A stretch of 25,960 nt of DNA from an uncultured Oscillospiraceae bacterium (GTDB lineage Bacteria; Bacillota; Clostridia; Oscillospirales; Oscillospiraceae): positions 1-25,960 of the forward strand of contig CAKTIN010000019.1 in the NCBI GenBank assembly GCA_934565775.1, given 5' to 3'. The position numbers were made by a program, and so were the translations under genes. A model generated the notes under the pieces. That model had not been told where the DNA came from and made no database searches. It saw only the letters and a program-made list of their open reading frames with translations. This document shows positions 14,773 through 22,104 of this stretch, in pieces (positions within the stretch are counted from its first letter, which is position 1; every line of letters begins with the position of its first letter).

Positions 14773-15951
14773 TTATTCCGCAATCTGGGCCAAAGAGCCA
14801 ATGAGGTAATTGCTGCGGATCATGGACAGATTATTTGCAAAAATAACATCCTTGACCCCGTGCTCCTTAACAAAGTCGATAACGTTGCCGTCCCAGTAGC
14901 GGTAGTCCAGCTCATAAATGGTGCCGTAATGCTCCACCAGGAACGGCAGCAGGGCGTTGCCGAAGGACTCCTTGATATAGACGCAGGAGGAGCCGTCCGT
15001 AATGGAGGGATTGGTCAGCACGGAATAGGGGTTATCCCCGGCGCAGAAGGTGTTATACTTGGACGATGAGGCCCAATTGGACACATCCATAATAATGTCC
15101 CAGGCGTAGGTGTCGCCCTTGTTATCCGTGAATTCCATGGTTGCGTCCTCGCACAGGGGCTCGTACGCAATGACGGTATCCGCCTCCAGGGCATCGTCCT
15201 CCCCGGAGTTGTTCCAGTAGAAGGAGCCCAGGAAGTTGTCGAATTCCACCGTCTTATGCTGCTCCGGCGTAACGGGGGCAATCCCCTTCACGTCGCAGAA
15301 GGTCTCATAGGAATAGTAAGCGCCTAGGGCGGTCCAATGGTGGTCCGTCCGGAAATACAGATATTCGTTGCGGTGACGCATCAGATTCTCATAGCTGTTA
15401 ACGACCTTCACATTGCTGTCCAGCAGGGCCACGATCTTCTGCATGGCCTCCCCCTGGTCGGAATAGCTGTTCAGCTTCTCACGAATATCGTCCGGCAAGG
15501 TAATGCCGTAGCTGGTGGGGATAGGGATGCAATAGACGCTGGCCGTCCCGGCCAGGCTGTCGGCCACCTTGTTCACCACGGTGGCGTAATTCTGGGCGGC
15601 GTCGCTGCTGAAGCTGTAGGGCTCATAAGCGGCATTGTCCACCCGGAACACTCCGTCGTCATAGGTGGTGACCTCGCCGGATTTGCTGGTCAGGGCGGGA
15701 TAGCCCTGGGCATTCAGCGGCAGCTCCGCGCCGCCGGTGGTCTCGGAGGGGGTCGTATCCCCTGTGGGATCGGTGTTCTCCGTCCCGGAGGGGTCGGTGC
15801 TCTCCGTTACGAAGATCACCGGAGGAAAGGTCTCCTGCTGGGTGGAATCCGTCGCCGCCTGGGTGGGGTTGGGGTTCTTGGCGCCGCACCCGGTCAGGAG
15901 CAGCATCGCTGCCAGGACCAGGGCGGTGCAACGATACTTGGCAGCCGTCAT
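14773..15951 (-). CDS. DHHW family lipoprotein
   Basis: This 392-residue lipoprotein has lipobox LLTGC (Cys22), a Thr/Ser/Pro-rich linker to about residue 75, and then a DHHW domain with TDHHWT at 202-207. A segment at 327-337 (KESFGNALLPF, with S329) matches the equivalent KDSFANSLVPF of the other DHHW protein in this cluster. GGGAGG lies 6 nt upstream of the ATG. The gene is 12 bp downstream of the DUF4358 lipoprotein gene and upstream of the MBOAT gene. It is probably a surface-tethered acetyl-transfer or esterase component acting on an exported polysaccharide. The two DHHW proteins share motifs but differ clearly in length and anchoring, so they may act at different steps. Confidence 0.9.
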   Translation of the reverse strand: MTAAKYRCTALVLAAMLLLTGCGAKNPNPTQAATDSTQQETFPPVIFVTESTDPSGTENTDPTGDTTPSETTGGAELPLNAQGYPALTSKSGEVTTYDDGVFRVDNAAYEPYSFSSDAAQNYATVVNKVADSLAGTASVYCIPIPTSYGITLPDDIREKLNSYSDQGEAMQKIVALLDSNVKVVNSYENLMRHRNEYLYFRTDHHWTALGAYYSYETFCDVKGIAPVTPEQHKTVEFDNFLGSFYWNNSGEDDALEADTVIAYEPLCEDATMEFTDNKGDTYAWDIIMDVSNWASSSKYNTFCAGDNPYSVLTNPSITDGSSCVYIKESFGNALLPFLVEHYGTIYELDYRYWDGNVIDFVKEHGVKDVIFANNLSMIRSNYLIGSLAQIAE

Positions 15952-15963
15952 AGTGTGCCTCCC

Positions 15964-16428
15964 TTAGCCGATCGCCCGATCCAGCACGGTAGCGGCATTG
16001 CCGTAATCATTGGTGACGCACACAAACACATACTTCCCGGCGACCTTAATGACGGCGTTGTCGATCTTGTCCAACTCGGCCGGGACATAGTTGGCATAGC
16101 TGTTGTGCAGCTCCTGGATGTGCGCCTTGGCAGCGGCCTCCAGCTTCTGGGCGTCTGCCTCGGAAGCGCCGGTCAGGATGGCAATCTCGTCGGCATACTC
16201 CCCTGCGCCCTTATACAGCTTGACCTGAGCCCCGTCGGGCAGGTTGGAGAAGAACATGCTGGCAGCAGAACCGGCATCGGAAAGCTCATAGTCAAACTTG
16301 ACGTCCTTCTGAACGGCGGCCAGGACGGCGTCCGGGTTGACTTCCTTCTTGCCGCAGGAGGCAAGACACAAAACAGCAGCCGCGATCAGCAGCAGAGACA
16401 GCATTTTTACAAAAACAGAACGTTTCAT
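15964..16428 (-). CDS. DUF4358 family lipoprotein
   Basis: This 154-residue protein has a basic N-terminus (MKRSVFVKM), a hydrophobic helix and a lipobox LASC. Of the closely spaced ATG codons, the one at 16428 is preferred because AGGCGG lies 8 nt upstream; the one at 16434 is the alternative. The mature part is small and alpha/beta in character, with a repeated Glu/Ala-rich helix (ASEADAQKLEAAAKAHIQEL) and KVAGKYVFVCVTND near the C-terminus, which I recognise as DUF4358-like. DUF4358 genes are often found beside MBOAT and DHHW genes in clostridia, as here. Function is unknown; an accessory role in polymer modification at the membrane is likely from context. Confidence 0.82.
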   Translation of the reverse strand: MKRSVFVKMLSLLLIAAAVLCLASCGKKEVNPDAVLAAVQKDVKFDYELSDAGSAASMFFSNLPDGAQVKLYKGAGEYADEIAILTGASEADAQKLEAAAKAHIQELHNSYANYVPAELDKIDNAVIKVAGKYVFVCVTNDYGNAATVLDRAIG

Positions 16429-16461
16429 TTTCATTTCCGCCTTTCTAATTTTTACCGGGCT

Positions 16462-16490
16462 AGTATAGCACATTTCGACGGGGATTTCTA
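16462..16490 (-). promoter_or_regulatory. Probable promoter of the O-acetylation operon
   Basis: TATACT (16462-16467) is a good -10. The -35 at 17-bp spacing is a weak TAGAAA (16485-16490). The start would lie about 25 nt before the DUF4358 start codon. The weak -35 makes this a moderate call. Confidence 0.55.
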
Positions 16491-16512
16491 TCCCTTTTTT
16501 CCTTTTCATTTC

Positions 16513-17118
16513 TTAATTTTTATTAGGATTTGCAGCTTCCTGACTTTTAACCGTCTTTTCCTGGGCAAACGGAGCCCCTTTCAGCACCACCTGCCGGATA
16601 AACCGGAAGGTCTCCTTCTCCCCCCGGTCCCGGAGCATAGTCAGCAGAAAGGTCAGCTCCCGGAGGGTCTGAGGGTGGAGATGCTTGGTCTCCCGGGCGC
16701 GCTCCAGATATTCCAGCGGCGCGCCGTCGTGGTAGGCCTTGCCCAGATAGTTCTTGCTGGCAGCAATGCGGTCCATGACCATCTCCGCCAGATACCGCCT
16801 GGGCATGGGGACCGGCCGGTACTCCCCGGTTGCCGGATCAATGTCCGTCCAATACTCATAGTGGTGCTTGTTGCGCCCCTTGTGGTGCATCCAGGCCAGG
16901 GAGTAGCCATTGGCCTCCCGCTCTGCGCCGTTGGGGCTGCGGAAGCCCTGATAGTACCGCGCCCCGGGCAGAAACTCCGTCAGAGAATACTTTGACAGAT
17001 CGTGGGCCAGCCCCTGGCGGATCAGGCCCACGCGGAAGCAGCCGCCCATGACCAGCAGCTTATGGTGGGTAATGGTTTTGAAGTGCTTCCAGGGGTGGCT
17101 CTTTTGTTTGGTGCTCAC
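16513..17118 (-). CDS. DUF5662 family protein
   Basis: This 201-residue soluble protein starts at GTG, three bases after the sigK stop, with GAGG in the end of sigK as the ribosome binding site. The sequence is rich in conserved His/Asp: HDLSKYS near residue 40, then WMHHKGRNKHHYEYW, and MVMDRIAASKNYLGK. The pattern recalls a helical metal-binding (HD-like) fold, and I recognise the family as DUF5662, common in clostridia. No enzymatic reaction can be assigned. The coupling to sigK suggests expression at a late sporulation stage, but this may simply reflect gene order. The C-terminus is lysine-rich and variable. Confidence 0.85.
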   Translation of the reverse strand: MSTKQKSHPWKHFKTITHHKLLVMGGCFRVGLIRQGLAHDLSKYSLTEFLPGARYYQGFRSPNGAEREANGYSLAWMHHKGRNKHHYEYWTDIDPATGEYRPVPMPRRYLAEMVMDRIAASKNYLGKAYHDGAPLEYLERARETKHLHPQTLRELTFLLTMLRDRGEKETFRFIRQVVLKGAPFAQEKTVKSQEAANPNKN

Positions 17119-17121
17119 AGT

Positions 17122-17808
17122 TTATCCATCCTCTTTCAGGGCCGCGCGGAGCTTCTCCAGGCCCTTTTTTTCAATTCTGCTCACATAGGAGCGGCTGATG
17201 CCGCAGGCCTCCGCCACCTCCCGCTGGGGCTGCGGCGGGCGGCCGTCCAGACCGTAGCGCAGGGTCAGAACCAGGCGCTCCCGCTCCGTCAGCACCTCCC
17301 GCACCGCCCGGCGCAGGGCCCGGACGTTCTCCTTGGCGCTCACCTGCTCGAACAGGTCCTCGTCCTGGCTGACCACATCCATCAGCGACAGGGCGTTTCC
17401 GTCCTTCCCGGTTTCGATGTAATCCGACAGCGACACATCCGAGGCGGTTTTCCGCTGACTGCGGAAATACATGAGGATCTCGTTTTCCACACAGCGGGCG
17501 GCATAGGTCGCCAGGCGGATTCCCTTGGCCGGGTCAAAGGTGGACACGGCCTTGATCAGTCCGATGGTGCCGATGGAGATCAGGTCCTCCTGATCGGCGG
17601 TCTGGGCGTAATACTTCTTCATAATATGGGCGACCAGGCGCAGATTCCGCTCGATGAGCACATTGCGCGCCTCCAGGTCTCCCTGGGCTGCCCGCTCCAG
17701 ATACATCCGTTCCTCTTCGGCAGACAGGGGCTTGGGAAAGCTCCCGCTCTGAAGCCGCAGGGAATACAGCATACTGCTCAGCATGAGCCACGCGGCGGCT
17801 GAGATCAT
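17122..17808 (-). CDS. sigK: Sporulation sigma factor SigK (pro-sigma-K)
   Basis: This 228-residue sigma-70 family factor starts at an ATG with a strong GGAGGTGAGG site. It opens with a hydrophobic N-terminal stretch (about residues 1-20), as expected for a pro-sequence, then SFPKPLSAEEE, a typical sigma-K entry into region 2. Region 2 shows ARNVLIERNLRLVAHI, DLISIGTIGLIKA and LATYAARCVENEILM; region 4.2 shows EVAEACGISRSYVSRIEKK. Sigma-K directs late mother-cell genes for spore coat and cortex. The coding sequence is uninterrupted, so no skin-type element splits it here. SigE is the closest alternative, but the N-terminal pattern favours SigK. It is probably followed in the same transcript by the DUF5662 gene. 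Confidence 0.93.
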   Translation of the reverse strand: MISAAAWLMLSSMLYSLRLQSGSFPKPLSAEEERMYLERAAQGDLEARNVLIERNLRLVAHIMKKYYAQTADQEDLISIGTIGLIKAVSTFDPAKGIRLATYAARCVENEILMYFRSQRKTASDVSLSDYIETGKDGNALSLMDVVSQDEDLFEQVSAKENVRALRRAVREVLTERERLVLTLRYGLDGRPPQPQREVAEACGISRSYVSRIEKKGLEKLRAALKEDG

Positions 17809-17831
17809 AGCCTCACCTCCGATTATAATAC

Positions 17832-17861
17832 ACTGTACGTCCCATAGCAAGTCCATATGTC
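17832..17861 (-). promoter_or_regulatory. Candidate sigma-E-type promoter of sigK
   Basis: On the minus strand GACATAT (17855-17861) and CGTACAGT (17832-17839) are separated by 15 bp. This resembles the sporulation sigma-E consensus (ATAT-like -35, CATACA-T -10), and sigK is known to be sigma-E-dependent in Bacillus. A TATAAT nearer the gene touches the ribosome binding site and is a poor promoter candidate. Confidence 0.45.
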
Positions 17862-17916
17862 GGAGGATTTTTCTTTTTTCTCCCGGGATAGACAGGCACA
17901 GCCCCGGACAGCCCCG

Positions 17917-17956
17917 AAAAAAAGCCTGCCGGAGATTCCGAGGAATCCCTGGCAGG
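17917..17956 (-). terminator. Intrinsic terminator of rnpB
   Basis: A 15-bp imperfect stem (CCTGCCAGGGATTCC with GGAATCTCCGGCAGG) closes with a short loop and is followed by C and seven T residues on the minus strand. It lies directly downstream of the RNase P RNA 3' end. Confidence 0.88.
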
Positions 17957-17959
17957 GCA

Positions 17960-18298
17960 GCAATCGGGTCTATAAGCCGGGTTCTGTAATCGACAGCCAT
18001 CTATCTAGACCCGCAGTTGCCTGCGGGTTCCAGCCACCTATCCGGGGACAGCCGGGCCAGCCTTGTCCCCTATGCGGTGTTGCTCCGGATAGAGTTTACA
18101 GCGCCGCGATGTTCCCATGCGGCGGGTGCGCTCTTACCGCACCTTTTCACCCTTACCTCAAAGAGGCGGTATCTCTCTGTTGCACTTTTCCTGGGGTCAC
18201 CCCCGGCGGGCGTTACCCGTTATCCTCGCCCTATGGAGCCCGGACTTTCCTCACAGGGCAGCTTTCGCCGCTCCCGCGCGGCTGTCCGACCCGGTTGC
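17960..18298 (-). ncRNA. rnpB: RNase P RNA, bacterial class A
   Basis: On the minus strand the catalytic RNA core is clear. GAGGAAAGTCCGGGCTCC and the GGCGAGGATAACGGG region lie in the 5' half. GGTAAGGGTGAAAAGGTGCG, GTAAGAGCGCACC and GTAAACTCTATCCGGAGCAA lie in the middle. ACAGAACCCGGCTTATAGACCC lies near the 3' end in two parts. The P1 helix is visible, pairing GCAACCGGGTC at the 5' end with GACCCGATTGC at the 3' end. The length of about 339 nt and the helix order fit class A. The RNA matures tRNA 5' ends. It has its own promoter and terminator. Confidence 0.97.
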
Positions 18299-18305
18299 TG
18301 AGGCT

Positions 18306-18334
18306 ATTCTAGCAGATTTCTCCGCCGTTGTCAA
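18306..18334 (-). promoter_or_regulatory. Strong sigma-A promoter of rnpB
   Basis: A perfect TTGACA (18329-18334) and TAGAAT (18306-18311) are separated by 17 bp. The first three bases of the -10 are the TAG stop codon of mutY. Initiation would fall at about 18299, directly at the P1 helix of RNase P RNA. Confidence 0.92.
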
Positions 18335-19376
18335 ATGGCAGCAGGTCCCAGAACTGCTTAAAAGCCGACGGCAGCGCCAGCTCCCGCTCCGCCTGCTCCC
18401 GGTCTGCCCAGGTAAAGCCCCCAGGCATTTCCCGGCAGGTCAGATAGTAGCACCGCAGCTCCCAGAGCACATGGGTAAAGATGTGCTGCCGCTCCACCAC
18501 GCGCTCCGGTCCCTCCGGGGCCAGGCCCTGCGCCTCCGCCCAGGCAAGGGCCTGGGGCAGGTCCAGATACCCGGGCACATTGGGAAATTCCCAGAGCCCT
18601 GCCAGCAGCCCCCGCTCGGGCCGCTTCACAAAGGCATAGCGGTTGCCGCACCGCAGGAGAAAAACCGTCCGCTCCTCAGTCCTACGCCCGCGCTTGGGCA
18701 GACGCACCGGCAGAAGCTCCGGCTGCCCCTGGGCCCGGCCCAGGCAGAATCCCACACAGGGGCACCGTCCGCACTGCGGCTTTCCGTTTGGACCGCAGAC
18801 GGTGGCCCCCAGCTCCATCAGGGCCTGGGTAAAAGCACCGCACTGCCCCGGCGGGTAAACCGCCTCCAGGGCCGCTTCGATGCGCTTCTTTTCCGCGGGG
18901 GTCTCCACCGGAGTCCGGATTGTCAGCAGCCGGGCCATCACCCGGAGCACATTGCCGTCCACCGCCGGGGTAGGCAGGTCAAAGGCGATGGAGCCGATGG
19001 CTCCGGCGGTATAGGCCCCGATCCCCGGCAGCGCCAGCAGCGCCGCCCGGTCCCGGGGAAATACGCCGCCATGATCCCGGCAGAGGATCACGGCGGCCTT
19101 CTTCATATTCAGGACCCGGTTGTAATAGCCAAGACCCTGCCACAGCTTCCGGAGCTGATCCTCCGGGGCCGCCGCCAGGGCCTCCACCGTGGGCAGCGCC
19201 TCCAAAAAGCGGGTATAATACCCCTTCACGGCCTCCACCCGGGTCTGCTGAAGCATGATCTCCGATACCCAGATATGGTAAGGCTCCCGGTCCCGCCGCC
19301 AGGGTAGGTCCCGGCGATTGTCCGCATACCAGGGCAGCAGCGCCTCCGGCAGACGGGCCAAGATCTCCGCGCTCAC
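18309..19376 (-). CDS. mutY: A/G-specific adenine DNA glycosylase MutY
   Basis: This complete 355-residue MutY starts at a GTG overlapping the exonuclease stop (GTGA). The catalytic Glu is E39 in SEIMLQQTR; the helix-hairpin-helix is LPGIGAYTAGAI from residue 116; the catalytic Asp is D140 in AVDGNVLR, exactly 101 residues after the Glu as in Bacillus MutY. The [4Fe-4S] ligands are C194, C202, C205 and C211, with seven rather than the commoner six residues in the first gap. The C-terminal Nudix-like domain recognising 8-oxoguanine begins near residue 235. The enzyme removes adenine mispaired with 8-oxoG. Its stop codon lies in the promoter of rnpB. A MutT-type gene elsewhere in the window serves the same 8-oxoG defence. 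Confidence 0.97.
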   Translation of the reverse strand: MSAEILARLPEALLPWYADNRRDLPWRRDREPYHIWVSEIMLQQTRVEAVKGYYTRFLEALPTVEALAAAPEDQLRKLWQGLGYYNRVLNMKKAAVILCRDHGGVFPRDRAALLALPGIGAYTAGAIGSIAFDLPTPAVDGNVLRVMARLLTIRTPVETPAEKKRIEAALEAVYPPGQCGAFTQALMELGATVCGPNGKPQCGRCPCVGFCLGRAQGQPELLPVRLPKRGRRTEERTVFLLRCGNRYAFVKRPERGLLAGLWEFPNVPGYLDLPQALAWAEAQGLAPEGPERVVERQHIFTHVLWELRCYYLTCREMPGGFTWADREQAERELALPSAFKQFWDLLPFDNGGEIC

Positions 19377-20383
19377 GGCTCCTGGGCCTCCCGGGTCTCC
19401 GCCTTCTCCCGGGACTGGGCGGAGCGTCTGCGCCGCCGGCGGCGGGAGGGGGCGGCATTGGCAGCGCCGGCCTTTTCCGCCCGGCGATTGTAAGCCTCCG
19501 CCGCAACGGAGGTCCCCTCATAGGTCAGGCGGCTGGCCCGCACCGAGCCGTCATTCTGATCCGCCAGACGGACCCGAATGAGAAACTGCCCGTGCTCCGG
19601 GCACTCCGCCATGGCCATATACCGCCGCCCGGGCTGGGCAAACCACCGGGCGCTGGTCATCTGCGCGCCGCAGGTGGGGCAGACGTTCTCCTGCCCGGCC
19701 ATAGCGGCCAGAGCCTCGTCCTTCCCCCCATAATCGTAAAAGACCTTCCGGGCCACGCACCCGGGCAGCTCCGCCCCATGGAAGCCGTTTTCATGGCTCT
19801 TCAGTGCCTGCTCATACTCTTCGATGCCCCGGGGCAGGTCCAGCTTTGCGCAGATCAGCGCCGTATGGTAGGCGTCCCCCAGCGCGTCGTGGGCCGGGCG
19901 GCTGGCCTCGATCTCAAAGATCTCCATGGCCGTCTTAAGGGCCTTCTGGGCAGTGGAGCCGTCAGTCTGGGCGTTGAAGATCATCTGGACATTGTACCAC
20001 CGGTCCGTCCAGCCCACATCCATATTAAATAGGGTCAGATTCTCCCGGAGGATCACAATATCATCAAAGCCCCAGGTCAGAAACACTGCGTCCTCCCCGC
20101 ACCACTGGCGGAAGCGCTCCATGGCAGCGGGAAAGCTCACGCCGTTGGCCCGGAGCTGCGCCTCCTTGATGCCGGTCAGCTTCGAGACCCGCTTATTCAG
20201 CCGCCGGTAGTATTTGGGCTGGATCATAATCTGAAATTCGTCCGCCACGGTGCTGTCGTCCAGCAGGCGCACCGCGCCGATCTGGATGATCTCCCCACGG
20301 ATGGCCACCGGCAGGACCTTCTTCGCGGAGGGAGAGCCCGGCCAAGGCTGATTCCACTCCATATCCAAAACAATGTAATTCAT
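19373..20383 (-). CDS. DEDDh 3'-5' exonuclease with C-terminal Cys motifs
   Basis: This 336-residue protein starts at the ATG preceded by GGGAG, giving the characteristic opening MNYIVLDMEWNQP with the DxE metal ligands. Later motifs include FLTWGFDDIVILREN for the second Asp region and RPAHDALGDAYHTALI for the His/Asp of the DEDDh class. The nuclease domain covers about residues 1-190. The C-terminal part has CPTCG and CPEHG, possibly one zinc-binding site, and ends in a highly basic run of arginines and an acidic tail. It resembles RNase T/KapD-like exonucleases. DNA or RNA may be the substrate. It is co-transcribed with and overlaps mutY, which suggests but does not prove a repair role. 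Confidence 0.9.
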   Translation of the reverse strand: MNYIVLDMEWNQPWPGSPSAKKVLPVAIRGEIIQIGAVRLLDDSTVADEFQIMIQPKYYRRLNKRVSKLTGIKEAQLRANGVSFPAAMERFRQWCGEDAVFLTWGFDDIVILRENLTLFNMDVGWTDRWYNVQMIFNAQTDGSTAQKALKTAMEIFEIEASRPAHDALGDAYHTALICAKLDLPRGIEEYEQALKSHENGFHGAELPGCVARKVFYDYGGKDEALAAMAGQENVCPTCGAQMTSARWFAQPGRRYMAMAECPEHGQFLIRVRLADQNDGSVRASRLTYEGTSVAAEAYNRRAEKAGAANAAPSRRRRRRRSAQSREKAETREAQEP

Positions 20384-20436
20384 AATAATCTCCCATCCCC
20401 GGCGCAATAGGCCGGGTACACGTTCCCATTTTGCTT

Positions 20437-20465
20437 ATCATACCATATTCTCCTCTGCATTGCAA
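20437..20465 (-). promoter_or_regulatory. Sigma-A promoter of the exonuclease-mutY operon
   Basis: TTGCAA (20460-20465) and TATGAT (20437-20442) are separated by 17 bp, about 50 nt upstream of the exonuclease ATG. The hairpin island begins immediately upstream. Confidence 0.8.
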
Positions 20466-20482
20466 ACAGAAAACAGAAAATC

Positions 20483-20804
20483 AGCCCCACTTCCGCAGGT
20501 TTTGCGGAAGTGGGGCTCAGCGTGTCAAAAACTCGTTTTTTGACACGCTGCCAGACGTCAAGAAAGCGCCGGAGACAAGCAATTTGCTCCCGTCGGCGTA
20601 TAGAAATACGGTAGGGAGCAAATTGTGCAGTAAGTTAAAATGCTTACTTTCTGTAGATTCCGAACTTTTTCTTCAAATTCTCAATTGCGCAGAGTGTTGA
20701 GGAAAGGAGAAAGCCTTCTTGTGGATTGCTTTGCATTTTAACGGTCCGTGGGTTTATTGACAGTCTGAGCCCCACTTCCGCATTTTTTGCGAAAGTGGGG
20801 CTCA
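20483..20804. repeat. Non-coding hairpin island with inverted repeats, candidate MITE/REP-like element
   Basis: This stretch of about 320 bp has no convincing gene and is less GC-rich than its surroundings. It contains four structured parts. Hairpin A (20483-20517) has perfect 15-bp arms AGCCCCACTTCCGCA. Hairpin B (20519-20549) has 13-bp arms AGCGTGTCAAAAA. Hairpin C (20580-20625) has outer arms CAATTTGCTCCC and an inner CGTAT/ATACG stem with an AGAA loop. Hairpin D (20766-20804) is a near copy of A. In addition, a 26-nt segment at 20503-20528 is repeated inverted at 20757-20782 with two mismatches. The organisation suggests a small non-autonomous element or a nested pair of terminators for the upstream operon. 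Confidence 0.7.
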
Positions 20805-20822
20805 GGTCGATATAGCAGACCG

Positions 20823-21575
20823 TCAGAACAGCTTCTGCAGGGCGCTCAGCAGCGCGCCGCCCAGGGCCGCGCTGACCCCATTGGCGCAGATGGCACAGAG
20901 CACCGCCCGGCCGCCCTTGTGCTCCCGGAGGAGCAGGCAGTAGACCGCCGCCTCCAGCAGGGTGATGTATCCCTCCACAGCCCAGAAGCTCAGCCAGGGC
21001 GCGCCCATATTCCAAATTTTCAGACTCATGAAATAGCTCAGGGCCCCTTGGGTAAGGAGGTTCATAATAAAAAACAGAATCCAGCTTTCCTTCCTGCGAT
21101 ACCCGAAGAGATAAAACACCCCGCCCTCCAGCAGCAGCGTCAGAAGCAGACGGCCCACGGCCCCCAGGATCACATTTCCAAGGGTAGGCTCGTCCAGCTC
21201 CAGACTTCCCTGCTCCCAGTCCAGCGTCAGCTCGATTCCATAGCGCTTCAGCATGGAATCCGTCAGCTCAAAGGTCTGCTTCTGCCCACGGTATTCCGCG
21301 ACCAGATAGACCGGCTTACCACCGGCTGCGCCGCGGATAAAGCCGGTCCGGGTAGCCCAGGTCCCGGAGCCGCGCTCCGTTTTGTCTAGGCGCAGATCCA
21401 GCACCCGCTCACCGCCCGCAAGGATATACAGGTCGAATTCGCTGTAGTCCGCCTCGCTGCCTGCCTTCACCCGCACAGAAAAGTTCGGCTGAACTGCGGC
21501 GTTTGCGCTGATGCTCCCGCACAGAGTCAGCAAAATCGCCGCCAGCAGCAGGAGGGAAAGTCCCCTTCGCTTCAT
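20823..21575 (-). CDS. Secretory membrane protein of unknown function
   Basis: This 250-residue protein starts at the ATG with GAGGGG 8 nt upstream; a TTG six bases earlier is less likely. A signal peptide (about residues 1-26, ending SANA) is followed by an extracytoplasmic beta-rich region of about 110 residues with many charged residues. Four hydrophobic helices fill the C-terminal half, beginning at NVILGAVGRLLLTLLL. I do not recognise a family. The topology, a sensing or binding domain outside plus four helices, is compatible with a membrane sensor or a transporter accessory protein. It lies downstream of pncC with a short gap lacking a clear promoter, so it may be the last gene of the comM-thiI-pncC transcript. 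Confidence 0.75.
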   Translation of the reverse strand: MKRRGLSLLLLAAILLTLCGSISANAAVQPNFSVRVKAGSEADYSEFDLYILAGGERVLDLRLDKTERGSGTWATRTGFIRGAAGGKPVYLVAEYRGQKQTFELTDSMLKRYGIELTLDWEQGSLELDEPTLGNVILGAVGRLLLTLLLEGGVFYLFGYRRKESWILFFIMNLLTQGALSYFMSLKIWNMGAPWLSFWAVEGYITLLEAAVYCLLLREHKGGRAVLCAICANGVSAALGGALLSALQKLF

Positions 21576-21624
21576 TTCCAATTCCCCTCTTTTCTCAAAG
21601 CCTCAAGACTTGTTCCGGGATGAA

Positions 21625-22104
21625 TCACGACTGCTTGGGGAAAACCTCCAGCAGCCATTCAAGCGCCCGGCTGCACGCCGCCCGGCGGATCGCCTCCCGG
21701 TCCCCGAAGAACAGGTGCTTTTCCGCAAAGGTCCCGCCGCTCCAGGACAGGCCGATCCAGACCGTTCCCACCGGATTGCCGAATTCATCGCCGCCGGGAC
21801 CGGCCAGCCCCGTCACCGACACCGCCGCATCCGCCCCGATGGCCCGCCGGGCCCCCAAGGCCATGGCCTCCGCCACGGGACCGGACACCGGCCCGATCTC
21901 ATCAAGCAGCGCCCTGGGCACCCCAAGGAGCTTCTCCTTCACCCCGTTGGTATAGGAGATCACGCCTCCCAGATACACCTGGGAGCTCCCGGGCACCTCC
22001 GTCAGCGCCCGGCCGATGCCGCCGCCGGTGCAGCTCTCCGCCGTAGCCAGAGTCAGCCCCCGGCTGCCCAAGCTGTGAATCACGTCAAAGGTAAGGCTCG
22101 TCAT
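21625..22104 (-). CDS. pncC: CinA C-terminal domain protein, nicotinamide-nucleotide amidase
   Basis: This 159-residue stand-alone CinA C-terminal domain is the full family length for PncC/YgaD. Key segments are LATAESCTGGGIGRAL (residues 18-33), YLGGVISYTNGVKEKLLGV, SGPVAEAMALGAR, and SVTGLAGPGGDEFGNPVGTVWIG in two parts. The enzyme hydrolyses nicotinamide mononucleotide to nicotinic acid mononucleotide in pyridine nucleotide salvage. The ATG overlaps the end of thiI by 20 bp, so the two are coupled. The N-terminal molybdopterin-binding domain of full CinA is absent, which is normal for this short form. Confidence 0.94.
   Translation of the reverse strand: MTSLTFDVIHSLGSRGLTLATAESCTGGGIGRALTEVPGSSQVYLGGVISYTNGVKEKLLGVPRALLDEIGPVSGPVAEAMALGARRAIGADAAVSVTGLAGPGGDEFGNPVGTVWIGLSWSGGTFAEKHLFFGDREAIRRAACSRALEWLLEVFPKQS

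Noticed and set aside
17809..17845. TTGCTA-17-TATAAT as a vegetative promoter of sigK
   Set aside because: The TATAAT is one base from the ribosome binding site, so transcripts would lack it; a sigma-E-type site farther upstream is more sensible.
17857..18312. Plus-strand frames across the RNase P RNA region
   Set aside because: The region is fully explained by rnpB on the minus strand with its promoter, P1 helix and terminator.
20431..20700. 89-codon frame in the hairpin island
   Set aside because: It runs through three hairpins, has no ribosome binding site and resembles no family. A minus-strand frame there is likewise only an extension into repeats.
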